From positions 4,712,001-4,776,000 of the forward strand of contig NZ_PYFT01000001.1 of the NCBI RefSeq assembly GCF_003023845.1: 64,000 nt of DNA, read 5' to 3'. A model generated the notes under the pieces. It was not told the DNA's origin. It saw only the letters and a program-made list of their open reading frames with translations, and made no database searches. Positions 1 through 9,800 of the stretch are shown here, piece by piece (position 1 is the stretch's first letter; each line of letters begins with the position of its first letter). The translations under genes and the position numbers were made by a program. The DNA is from Adhaeribacter arboris. GTDB lineage: Bacteria > Bacteroidota > Bacteroidia > Cytophagales > Hymenobacteraceae.

Positions 1-2147
1 TGCTTATTCCAAGTTGTAGGGGCGTTTTGAAGAATAGTAGTAGCAAGTTTTATATTCCATTCCTGGTACAAAGTATTCTCTTGCGCGCCACGTTGCTCTA
101 TTCCAGAATTTAATGCTTTGGCTAGCTGGTACTGCTGTTCCAGGTTGTGGGGGTTTTTACTCTGCAAAAAACGAACTACCTGATTTAACTCGGCATCCGG
201 AATATTACGGGCAATGGATTGGGTGTAAATAAGCTGACGCTCGGGCGTTGGTGCGTGCGTTTGAAAATACTGAAAAAGAAACTGTCCGGCAGCTGCTGAA
301 TGAACATCCGCGGTTACCATCGCTAAAATGTCGGCTTCTTTTTCATTCCATTTTTCGGTGGCTACCCGTTGCATAATGTCTGTTTGCGCCAGGTGATTTT
401 TAAGGCTCATTAATACCGTGTACCGCAAATGGGTATCATAATCGGGAATAGCCTGCACCAACGTTATGAGCCTCCGGTAACTTTGCGGACTCGGATGCCG
501 GCTCAGCAGTTCGGCTGCCGCCCGTTGCACGTGCGGATTTGAATTAACCAGACTCTTTAAGGCAATAGTTCGTTGTTCTTCAGATAGGGTTTTAAAATTA
601 GCCAGTACTTTTAAGGCATGCACCTGCACCCGCGCATCTTTATGGTTAATAGCATCAAATAATGCTTTATCGGGCAGCGCATGTAACCGGTATAAAGCCC
701 ATATAGCCTGAATAAGCTGTTCGGGGCTAGTTCTTTTCCTACGAACCACTTTCTTTAAAGCAGGAAGAGCTTTAACACCATAACGGTCCACCAATTCATC
801 GGTAGCGCGCATGCGGGTAGCCAGCACATTGTGATTAAGGGCAGCCACTAATTTAGATAAACTTACTTTAGACCAATCTATTACCGGATTTTCTTTATTG
901 CCCTTGTAGGTAATCTTCCAGATGCGGCCGCTAACCCGGTCCCGGCCCGGATGATTAATAGGTACTTCGTAGTGACCAATTATCCGGTTATAAAAATCGG
1001 CAATGTACAAGGCCCCATCCGGACCTACTTTTAAATCTACCGGCCGGAACCAAGGGTCCCGGCTCACCAAAAAATCTTCTTTGCGGGTAGCTTTAGGGGT
1101 AGAACCATGAAAGGTCATTACATTCCGGCTAATACGGCACGTTACCACATCGCCGGAGTAAAAGCTATTCCGGTATTCTTCCGGAAACTGGGTATCGGTA
1201 TAATAAACCAAGCCGGCTAAAGCAGTAGAATTTAAGTCATAATCCATCATAGTAGGAGCAAAGCCCATGCTTCGTTCTTTCTTTCCCCACTGGGTATAGT
1301 CACCGCCCCAGATTAATTGGTAAATAGGCAGCGTATGGCAATCGGCGGAATACTGGTAGCCCATTTCGTCGTAAGCCGAGCCGAAAGGATTGATGCGACC
1401 ATCAGTAGTTTTCTCAACGCGGCGGCCGTCCGGCGTAAACCGGAACGTATTGCCCGAAAACATAGTAATAGAGTCCTGGTCTTTACCGGCAATTTTAGAA
1501 GTATTCGCGTACCCGTGCGAGGCGTGTATCCAGCCATCAAATCCCCGGATTAAATTATTTACCATGCCGTGCGTATCCTTGTGCCCGAATTTGCCCAATA
1601 ATACTTCGCGTTTATCGGCCTTATCATCACCATCTGAATCAATAAAATGGTAAACGTTAGGAATGCTGTACGCAATTGCCCCGCCTTTTACCGGCATAAT
1701 ACCAATCGGAATATTTAAATCATTCGCGAATTCAATTATTTTATCGGCCCGGCCATCGTGGTTGGTATCTTCCAGAATGCTAATCCGGTCTTTCCCTTGG
1801 CCGGGGCCAGCCGCTACCGGGTATTCCGAAGATTGCGTTACCCACAACCGGCCTTTTTCATCGAAAGCCATGTTAATGGGTTTGGTTATATCCGGCTCCG
1901 AAGCAAAGAGGGTAGCTTCAAATCCCGGGGGCAATACAAAACTTAAACGTTCTTCGGCGGGAGTTTTAAAAGCTGTAGTGCGCACATGTTCCGCGTAAAT
2001 ATCGGTAGCGGTATCCATCGGAGTTTTTGTTTGCTCTGATGCCGACTGCGTAAGCAATTGTTTACCTGTTTTACCCGGCTTTAAACAGCCTTGCGCGAGT
2101 AGGACTAAGGCAATCAGAAAAATGAGATCTTTCCTGTTTTTATTCAT
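1..2147 (-). CDS. Membrane-bound dehydrogenase-type lipoprotein with beta-propeller and HEAT repeats (3' end outside window)
   Basis: The reading frame starts at ATG 2147 and stays open to base 1, giving about 715 codons with the C-terminus missing. The N-terminus is a lipoprotein signal: charged MNKNRKD, a hydrophobic run, then LLAQGC with Cys as the lipidation site. About 60 residues later a PVC-type membrane-bound dehydrogenase/glucose-sorbosone dehydrogenase-like beta-propeller begins. Typical blade motifs include FDEKGRLWVTQSSEYP, DTNHDGRADK, SDGDDKADKREVLLG and VGPDGALYIADFYNRIIGHY. The propeller is followed by HEAT-like helical repeats, for example DARVQVHALKVLANF and NPHVQRAAAELLSRHPSP. 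In the family a c-type cytochrome domain often follows, which cannot be checked here. It is probably anchored in the periplasm or on the outer membrane and takes part in sugar or polyol oxidation; the substrate is unknown. It stands alone in this window, with about 510 bp of non-coding sequence upstream. Confidence 0.85.
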   Translation of the reverse strand, partial: MNKNRKDLIFLIALVLLAQGCLKPGKTGKQLLTQSASEQTKTPMDTATDIYAEHVRTTAFKTPAEERLSFVLPPGFEATLFASEPDITKPINMAFDEKGRLWVTQSSEYPVAAGPGQGKDRISILEDTNHDGRADKIIEFANDLNIPIGIMPVKGGAIAYSIPNVYHFIDSDGDDKADKREVLLGKFGHKDTHGMVNNLIRGFDGWIHASHGYANTSKIAGKDQDSITMFSGNTFRFTPDGRRVEKTTDGRINPFGSAYDEMGYQYSADCHTLPIYQLIWGGDYTQWGKKERSMGFAPTMMDYDLNSTALAGLVYYTDTQFPEEYRNSFYSGDVVTCRISRNVMTFHGSTPKATRKEDFLVSRDPWFRPVDLKVGPDGALYIADFYNRIIGHYEVPINHPGRDRVSGRIWKITYKGNKENPVIDWSKVSLSKLVAALNHNVLATRMRATDELVDRYGVKALPALKKVVRRKRTSPEQLIQAIWALYRLHALPDKALFDAINHKDARVQVHALKVLANFKTLSEEQRTIALKSLVNSNPHVQRAAAELLSRHPSPQSYRRLITLVQAIPDYDTHLRYTVLMSLKNHLAQTDIMQRVATEKWNEKEADILAMVTADVHSAAAGQFLFQYFQTHAPTPERQLIYTQSIARNIPDAELNQVVRFLQSKNPHNLEQQYQLAKALNSGIEQRGAQENTLYQEWNIKLATTILQNAPTTWNK

Positions 2148-2364
2148 CTGGCTGCTATTTTATTCATAAATTTTCCTGATTAGGGGACCTGATAAATCCA
2201 ATGCATCAAAAAAATTATTGTAAACTAAAAATAAAAGTTTGTCTGAACTATACTTCGTATGATTGAAGAAAGATAATCGAAAGTTGTGAAAAATGAAGTA
2301 AATCATTGATCAAGAAATGCCGCATGAAGGTATTTATTTTAAATAAGTTATTAATTTTAATTAG

Positions 2365-2585
2365 CTAGCTACTACTCGTTTTTATATACTAAGGCATGCG
2401 TTCACGGGTACGGGTATATTCAACGATGCAGTATTTGCCTGGGTAAATAAAAGATTCCTCCCCGGAGAAAGTAGGGCCTTAACTTAAACAATGGTACTTA
2501 TGCTGAAAACTCAGCTTTCTACGGGCATCAGGTAAGTAATTCAAAGCTGGATTTGACTTTTAAGGTTAGTAAGTATATGAAATAA
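2365..2585 (+). pseudogene. Possible decayed gene fragment in the 2148-2659 intergenic stretch
   Basis: The 510 bp between the divergent neighbours contains no intact gene. One reading frame is open from 2365 and ends at a TAA at 2485-2487 with a protein-like tail (NDAVFAWVNKRFLPGESRAL). The next frame continues from about 2484 to TAA 2583-2585 (NNGTYAENSAFYGH, then LDLTFKVSKYMK). Joined by a single frameshift near 2484, the two would read as one C-terminal fragment. No family is recognised and no start codon is seen. Chance coding potential is a real alternative. Confidence 0.25.
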
Positions 2586-2659
2586 TTAGCTTTATGTTAT
2601 TCTCACCGGAGTGATCATCCAAATTATCTGAATTTAAAAAGTAAAAGCATTAAATAATA

Positions 2660-3334
2660 ATGGATAAATTAGTATCAGTGGGTAAGGGTTGGCGTTGCGG
2701 CGAAATAATTACGCAGAGAACCATGGCAGCGCATTTTAAAAAGCACTTGGCGCAACTAGAAAAAGAGCAATCCGCGACTGGGCAGTCTGCCTTCCATTTG
2801 TATGTAAAAGCGGCCGAAATGTTTTTGCACATATTGGTAAAAGGCAGTGCTACATTTAAAACATTAGATACTTTTTTGCGAGCTATCTGGTTGGAATGCG
2901 GCGGTCACTTGAGTGAGTGTACGCAGCAAAACGCCAAAATAAGTTTTACTAAGAGATTAGAACAGGTGTTAACACCAAAAATGAAATTAGAGCACGACTA
3001 TGATTTTGGTAGTACTACCACCGTCAGCATTCAGGTGATGGGTGCTTACCAGCTAATTATGCCAGAAAAAATCGTATTGCTATCGAGGAACGAGCTCCTA
3101 CCCATTATGTGTTCGTCGTGCAATAAGCAAGCAGCTACGTCTATCTGCATCATCCACATAGAAGAAGGAGAAGGCTTTTATTGTGAGGATTGCGCGGCGG
3201 CCCACGCCGAAGAGTGCGAAGATTTTGCAGATTACGCAAACATGCCGGTAGTTAATTCGCCTGTAATGGGCGTTTGTGGTTACGTGGGAGGTACCATTGA
3301 TACCGAAAGAGATGGTGTGTATCGGGCAAGATAA
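2660..3334 (+). CDS. pRiA4b ORF-3-like protein with C-terminal zinc-binding cysteines
   Basis: A 224-residue cytoplasmic protein with no signal peptide. The central part matches the plasmid pRiA4b ORF-3-like family, also called the IS1096 passenger TnpR-like family. A segment around residues 45-85 (FHLYVKAAEMFLHILVKG, then LRAIWLECGGHLSEC) precedes the hallmark YDFGSTTTVSIQV near residue 115. The C-terminal third has a likely zinc site: CSSC at residues 151-154 and CEDC further on, plus nearby His and Cys. It ends in the sub-family signature PVVNSPVMGVCGY. Biochemical function is unknown. The ATG is preceded only by an AT-rich stretch with no clear ribosome site. The next gene starts 5 bp after its stop, so the two are probably co-transcribed. 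No transposase is seen nearby despite the family's historical name. Confidence 0.7.
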   Translation: MDKLVSVGKGWRCGEIITQRTMAAHFKKHLAQLEKEQSATGQSAFHLYVKAAEMFLHILVKGSATFKTLDTFLRAIWLECGGHLSECTQQNAKISFTKRLEQVLTPKMKLEHDYDFGSTTTVSIQVMGAYQLIMPEKIVLLSRNELLPIMCSSCNKQAATSICIIHIEEGEGFYCEDCAAAHAEECEDFADYANMPVVNSPVMGVCGYVGGTIDTERDGVYRAR

Positions 3335-3339
3335 CACGC

Positions 3340-3609
3340 ATGGAATTATCTAAACAAGACAAAAAAGCGGAGCGTCTTATTATTGAAAATAGAATTATTG
3401 AAAATGGGTTACAGCAAGAATTTACCCAAGGATTAGCGGAGATAGAGACTATTTTACAGACCTGGAAAACCAAGGGGATGAATAATCGGGAAGCCTACCA
3501 TTTGATATATCAAAAAATTACCAGTTGCGACAAACACACTGCTACTTCCTACGACCTCATGACAGGGGGTAGTTACTTCTTTAATTATGGCGATGCAGTT
3601 AAGTTATAA
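3340..3609 (+). CDS. Small hypothetical protein, partner of the pRiA4b ORF-3-like gene
   Basis: An 89-residue soluble, charged protein beginning MELSKQDKKAERL. The first 55 residues are strongly helix-prone (RLIIENRIIENGLQQEF, then LAEIETILQTWK). The tail YDLMTGGSYFFNYGDAVKL is more compact. I do not recognise a family. Its start lies 5 bp after the upstream stop and it reads the same way, which supports translation in one operon. A strong inverted repeat terminator follows 150 bp downstream. It could be a partner of the upstream zinc protein, but the only support is adjacency. Confidence 0.6.
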   Translation: MELSKQDKKAERLIIENRIIENGLQQEFTQGLAEIETILQTWKTKGMNNREAYHLIYQKITSCDKHTATSYDLMTGGSYFFNYGDAVKL

Positions 3610-3757
3610 GCCTAAGCGATCTAGAAACACTTTCTCCGGCTGTTCGCGAAAAGTTGCAGACTTACCTTAATTTTAAAATTGATTTTTAGACAAGCTTTGT
3701 GAAATTACTAAACAGATAGTAGCCTTTATCAGACATCCATTTAGATTCATTTACATT

Positions 3758-3807
3758 ATTTTCTAACAAAAAGAGCTGCCATTTGGCAGCTCTTTTTGTT
3801 AGAAAAT
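3758..3807. terminator. Bidirectional intrinsic terminator (23-bp perfect inverted repeat)
   Basis: The arms at 3758-3780 and 3785-3807 are perfectly complementary with a 4-base loop. The GC core agctgcc/ggcagct is flanked by A and T runs on both sides. It sits between the rightward small gene ending at 3609 and the leftward giant gene ending at 3825, so it can terminate both. Confidence 0.85.
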
Positions 3808-3824
3808 AAATTAGTTAGGTTATT

Positions 3825-6800
3825 CTATCGAACTATTAAGCGGGTAGTAGCTTTAGTAGTTTTAGAACTTACCACGATCATGTATACTCCCGGACTTAAT
3901 CTATTCGTAAAGGCCAGGTTGGTATGGATGGTACCGTTGGTATCCGTAACAGCTAATTTAGATTGAATAACACTTCCCTGTACATCGTATACCTGAATAG
4001 TTACTTCTTCGTTCGCTTTGAATTGACTTGCTTCCAGATTTACCTGATCACCAGGGTTTGGATTCGGATAAACTGTAAGAGCAATTTTAACCTCTTCGGT
4101 AACACTATTTTTACTCAAAGTGCCAACATTGATTCTAGCGGCTGTAGCTGTTTGCGGCAGCACTTCAATCGCTGATACTGACGGCATATCCGCAGCCCCG
4201 GAAGTGAAGTTGATAGTCAGCACACCATCAGTTACCGTTACTGGAATAGTTTCCTGAACTAAACGCATGGCACCTCCCGCTCTAGCAAAGACATCATAGT
4301 TGGTCAGTTTGCGGCTGCCTTCCACATCTACGTTGAACTGGCGGCGACCAGTAGCAGTGTGATAAACCTCAACAAAATGTAGCACAACATTGAAGGTTCC
4401 ATTTGTTACCGGAATGCTGTAGTTAAACGAAGCGGCTGAACGTTCATTCCGATACATCACATCATCCGTGGTATTCAAGATATCACCAGTGGCAATTGAG
4501 TAGGTCCGGTTCGTTCCTCCGAAGTATTGGTCAGCGCTGAACGGCCGGTTACCCGAAGCTAAGAAGGCTGTACCACCCGCATTGAGGCGGATTGCGTTTG
4601 CCGTTACCACATTGTTCACGGTTACGGTAATCTGCTCGTCATCGGTCATTACCGGCGTACCATTATCGGTTACTCGCACCGTGAAGGTGTAAGTTCCGGC
4701 CGTGGTTGGTGTCCAGGTGAATACGCCGGTAGAAGCGTTGATAGTGGCGCCAGTTGGTTGTCCTACTAAAGAGTAAGCTTTCGTTTGGTTGGTGTTGGCA
4801 TCGGTAGCCGTAGCCGTGAAAGTTAAGGCTTGGTTCACGGTTACCGTTTTGTTGCCAATGGCTGCCAATACTGGCGCTACGTTGGTCGGTGTTACTGGCA
4901 GTACTTCAATGGCCGAGATGGTAGGCTGGTTGGCTGTTCCCGTGGTAAAGTTGATGTTCAACACACCATCAGTTACCGTTACCGGAATAGTTTCCAACAC
5001 TGGCCGCAGGGCACCACCGGCTCTAGCGAAGATGTCGTAGTTGGTCAGCTTGCGGCTGCCTTCTACATCGACGTTAAACATCCGGCGACCAGTACCCGCT
5101 AGGCCACGACCCGTCTCACCCGTAAACCAGATTTCGGCAAAGTGCAGCACAACGTTTACTTGCCCATTCTGCACGGGTATGCTGTAGGTAAACGAAGCGG
5201 CTGAACGTTCGTTCCGATACAGCTCATCATCGGTCGTGTTCAGAATATCACCGCTGGCGATAGACGAAGTACCGGCTGTTCCTCCGAAGTATTGGTCGGC
5301 GCTGAACGGCCGGTTACCCGAAGCTAAGAAGGCTGTGCCACCCGCATTGAGGCGGATTGCGTTTGCCGTTACCACATTGTTCACGGTTACGGTAATCTGC
5401 TCGTCATCGGTCATTACCGGCGTACCATTATCGGTTACTCGCACCGTGAAGGTGTAAGTTCCGGCCGTGGTTGGTGTCCAGGTGAATACGCCGGTAGAAG
5501 CGTTGATAGTGGCGCCAGTTGGTTGTCCTACTAAAGAGTAAGCTTTCGTTTGGTTGGTGTTGGCATCGGTAGCCGTAGCCGTGAAAGTTAAGGCTTGGTT
5601 CACGGTTACCGTTTTGTTGCCAATGGCTGCCAATACTGGCGCTACGTTGGTCGGTGTTACTGGCAGTACTTCAATGGCCGAGATGGTAGGCTGGTTGGCT
5701 GTTCCCGTGGTAAAGTTGATGTTCAACACACCATCAGTTACCGTTACCGGAATAGTTTCCAACACTGGCCGCAGGGCACCACCGGCTCTAGCGAAGATGT
5801 CGTAGTTGGTCAGCTTGCGGCTGCCTTCTACATCGACGTTAAACATCCGGCGACCAGTACCCGCTAGGCCACGACCCGTCTCACCCGTAAACCAGATTTC
5901 GGCAAAGTGCAGCACAACGTTTACTTGCCCATTCTGCACGGGTATGCTGTAGGTAAACGAAGCGGCTGAACGTTCGTTCCGATACAGCTCATCATCGGTC
6001 GTGTTCAGAATATCACCGCTGGCGATAGACGAAGTACCGGCTGTTCCTCCGAAGTATTGGTCGGCGCTGAACGGCCGGTTACCCGAAGCTAAGAAGGCTG
6101 TGCCACCCGCATTGAGGCGAATTCCGCTTACTACAGGACAATTCTGTTCACGGGTTACGGTTACCTGTTGCGTTTTGCTGCAACCTGAGGCATCTAACAC
6201 TGTTACGGTATACACACCCGGCTGAAGGTTAGTAGCAGTAGCACCGGTTTGTACGGGAGTAGTACTCCAAGTAATCGTGTAATTACCTGTGCCACCGGTT
6301 ATATTACTCACTGTAGCTGTACCAGATGTTGCGGCACACGTCATAACAGGAGCAGTAACCGTAAAGGCTAAGTTATTGCGTTCTGGGATGGTAAACACCT
6401 GAGCGGTTTCGCAGCCACCGGTTACATTTTCTTTTACATAGAAAGTATAAGAACCTGAGGCAAGATTAGCAAATACCGGCGAAGTTTGGTAGCTACCATT
6501 TGGTCCCATTTTGTACAAGTAAGAACCAGCCGTAGAGTTAGTTACACCAAAGGTGATAGAACCATTCGTTAAACCACATTCTGCCCCTACTACTGCTTGT
6601 TGCGTTAGAGTAACCGCGTTCGGGTTGGCAGAGGCAGCGAAGATTTCCATACCGGCTAATGCTACGCGGTTTGCAGTTGGATTAAATCTCACATCCAGTT
6701 TCCCATCAGTTATGCTCACCGCGAAATCTTTTACCAGAGCGGCTTTATAGCCAACTTCCCGGAAGATATCGAAGTTTGATTGACGGTTTTGGTTTTCCAG

Positions 6801-9800
6801 GTTAATACTAAATACCCGGGAACCTTCGGTAGTAAAGAAATTCTCTACAAAGTGCATCCGCACCATATAATTGCCATTTGCTACGGGCACTGAATAGCGT
6901 GTTTCGGCTAAATCAGCGGCCGCTGACAAGTAAGTCTGGTACAAGGCATCTTCATCGGTACCCGCAATTGGGGTAGCAGCAGGCTTGTCTAATTGTACAG
7001 ATCCCAGGCGGTAAGCTTTATCTGCTTCCCATACCTTACCGTTAATGGTAACATTGGCATCTGCGCCACCTTTTATGCGTTTCACAGCGGTAATCACGTT
7101 GCAATTATCATCGGCAATGCCGTACAGCGGAATCCGGAGCGGCGATAAGCCATTGTTGTAATGCACCAGTAAAGCGGCATTCTTAATTCCTTGGCTGTTC
7201 GACCGGAAAGCTACGGAAAGGTTAAGGGTTCCCTGAGGAGCAATGGTAGTTGCAACTGGTGCGGCAACGGTAAACTCATTCAGGTTAGTGCCCACTATTT
7301 CCAGGCTCTTGATGGTAATGTCCGGATCAGTAGTGCCATTGGCATACGTTTGTCCCAGATTCTTCAGTTCAATGGTGCGGTTGATAGTTGCCCCAATTTG
7401 CCGGGAGCCAAAATCAACTGCCGAAGGAGCAGCAACTAACTCCGAGTAGTTTAAAGAACCAGCTTCTGGTTTAATGTTACTCACGTAGAAAACATTGTCC
7501 TGATAGTCGTAGTTGGTTACATCCGGGTTACCAATGTAATCGTGGCCAATTATATAAGCATTCGGAATAATGTTACCGTTGGCATCTACGGCTTTCCAAA
7601 CACGCATACCAATCTTGCCTTCGGAGTTGCGGGTGCGGTCAGAATAAGAGCCACTCACTTTAAATCCAAAGCTACCAGTCGGGTTAAAAGTGCCATCTGC
7701 TAAAGTTCCGGCTGTGCCATTTCTTAACGGTAGCAAAGATTGTCCATCTAACGGATGATGCGTAAACACGGTAGCGTTGCTGGTAGAACCTTTCACGTAA
7801 TACTGGAAGGATTCAGTTGCGGCGCAGCAGCCATGATAAGCTCCCATTTGCACGACATACACCGGTTTACTGGCATCTGCTCGGGTAAAGAAAGAAGAAA
7901 GGATTTCGTCGGAATTTAAAACCAGACTATTACCTGTATTGGTACCATCGTTGGTGTTAAAACCTACTTTCGTTTTAAAGCCGAATGCCTGAATGATTTC
8001 TTGTGCATGCGGTTCGTTACTACCTTCTCCTTTGGCTTGCCACATACCGTGCAATACAATTTTCTTTTTCGGATTCAGGTCATCGTTCGAAGCAATTTGC
8101 AGGGTATCATTTAGAATTCTGATCCGGCCGGAAGTAAATTGGGCGATAAACTGAACGCTAACTTCTACGGAGCTGCCGGCGTTAACCGAAATAGGAGCAG
8201 CAGTAGTGGCATCGTAGTCTACATTATTTACCTTGGTTACTTTCCAGCCGCTTGGGTTAGATAAGGTTAAACCGTTTATGGTAAGTGCGCCGGTGCCTTT
8301 GTTGCTAATTCGCATTCTAACCACATCATGATTCCGGTTGTAAGGCGTAAATGTACCATCTTCGTTGGTTCTCCGCCAAGGTGTCTGAATCAGAGATGCT
8401 ACCAGATGATCGTTAGCCGGGAATTTATCCAAGTTCTCCACTATCATGTTGGCGTTACTTAACTCTGGCTGAACAATGGTAAATAAAACGGGATTCGTAG
8501 TAATCTCATTTTTATTGCCATCGATAGCTTTCGCTCGCAAAGTGTAAGTTCCCGCCGTATTTACTAAAACTGGTGCGTAGTACTCCTTAAACGGTTCGTT
8601 ATTGAGGCTATATAATACTTGCGCTAAATTAGAACCTCCGGCATCCGAAGCAGTAACAGTAGCAATTACCTGGTTCCGGTATACACCTGGTGTTTGTAAA
8701 GTACCTTTTAATTGTACGGAAGCAACAGGTGGTAAGAAATCGCCTTCAGCCGTTGCCGGATCTACAATCACAAAGGTAATTTTGGTGTTGGTACCACCCG
8801 TAGCATCAATAGTAAGTTTACCATCCGTTACGTTCACAGTAGTGGTAACTATTTGGTGATGTACTTGAGCAGTAGGTACGAAATTATTGATAGCTGTTAC
8901 TCCTTCCACATTAATGCGGTGGTTACTGTCAATAAAATCGTTATCACCGGCTCCAACTGTTACATTGTACTGGCCATTCGCCACCTTTAATTCCCAGGTA
9001 CCCGGGGTTTGCGGGGCGGAGCCTTGCATTAAGGCTAAGGTTTTCAGGCGAACATCCGCATTGGCAGAGGTACGTTCGCGCATGCTTTCCGTATGATCTT
9101 TTGGCTCTTTCGTAGTTGGATTTACCCAACCAAACCCGCGGGTGTCATTGTAAGGTAAACCTGTATCGGCGGTATAGCCGGCAGGAGTAGCAGAGGTAGC
9201 TAACTGGAAGTTTACTTTAACGGCGTTGGCGCTAACATCTGTTAAACGTAAGTTAATCGTCATAACGGCGTTAGTAAAGCCAGGAGCTGTTGCTGTAACT
9301 GTCGCGGTGTATACGCCGGCGGTTAGGCCGTTGGTATTTACCCCGAAGGTCAAGTTTCCTAAAGCTGGATTTGGCATTATTAACCAGTTGCTGTTAGCTG
9401 ATTTAGTTAAGTTAATGCTAGTTGGCGTACCATTGTTAGCGGCTAAGCTCGCGGTTTTCGCGGCAACAGTACCACCTACCGGAGCAATAAAATCCACACT
9501 CGCCGAGTTGAAAGCCAATGTTTTACGAGTTCCGGCAGCTACTACATTTTTCAGAACGAACATGTAATCCTGGTAGTCGCCGTTAGAGGCATCTTCGAAG
9601 CAGACCAGGTAACTGTTAGGTACCAGTTCGCCCTGACGGTTTTTCAAAGGATAAGTACGTACTGCGTGTACGGCCGGACCACTGGCATTCAGCTGATCTT
9701 CGGTGTAAGAAAGGCGGTTTTCTAAACCAACTACGTAAATACCAAAGGCAGCAGTTGCTGGATTGAACTGATCGGAGCCAGCCACAATCTGTGGGTATAA

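Noticed and set aside
2660-3334. Interpretation of the pRiA4b ORF-3-like gene as part of a mobile element
   Set aside because: No transposase, terminal repeats or target duplication were found around it; the family name is historical.
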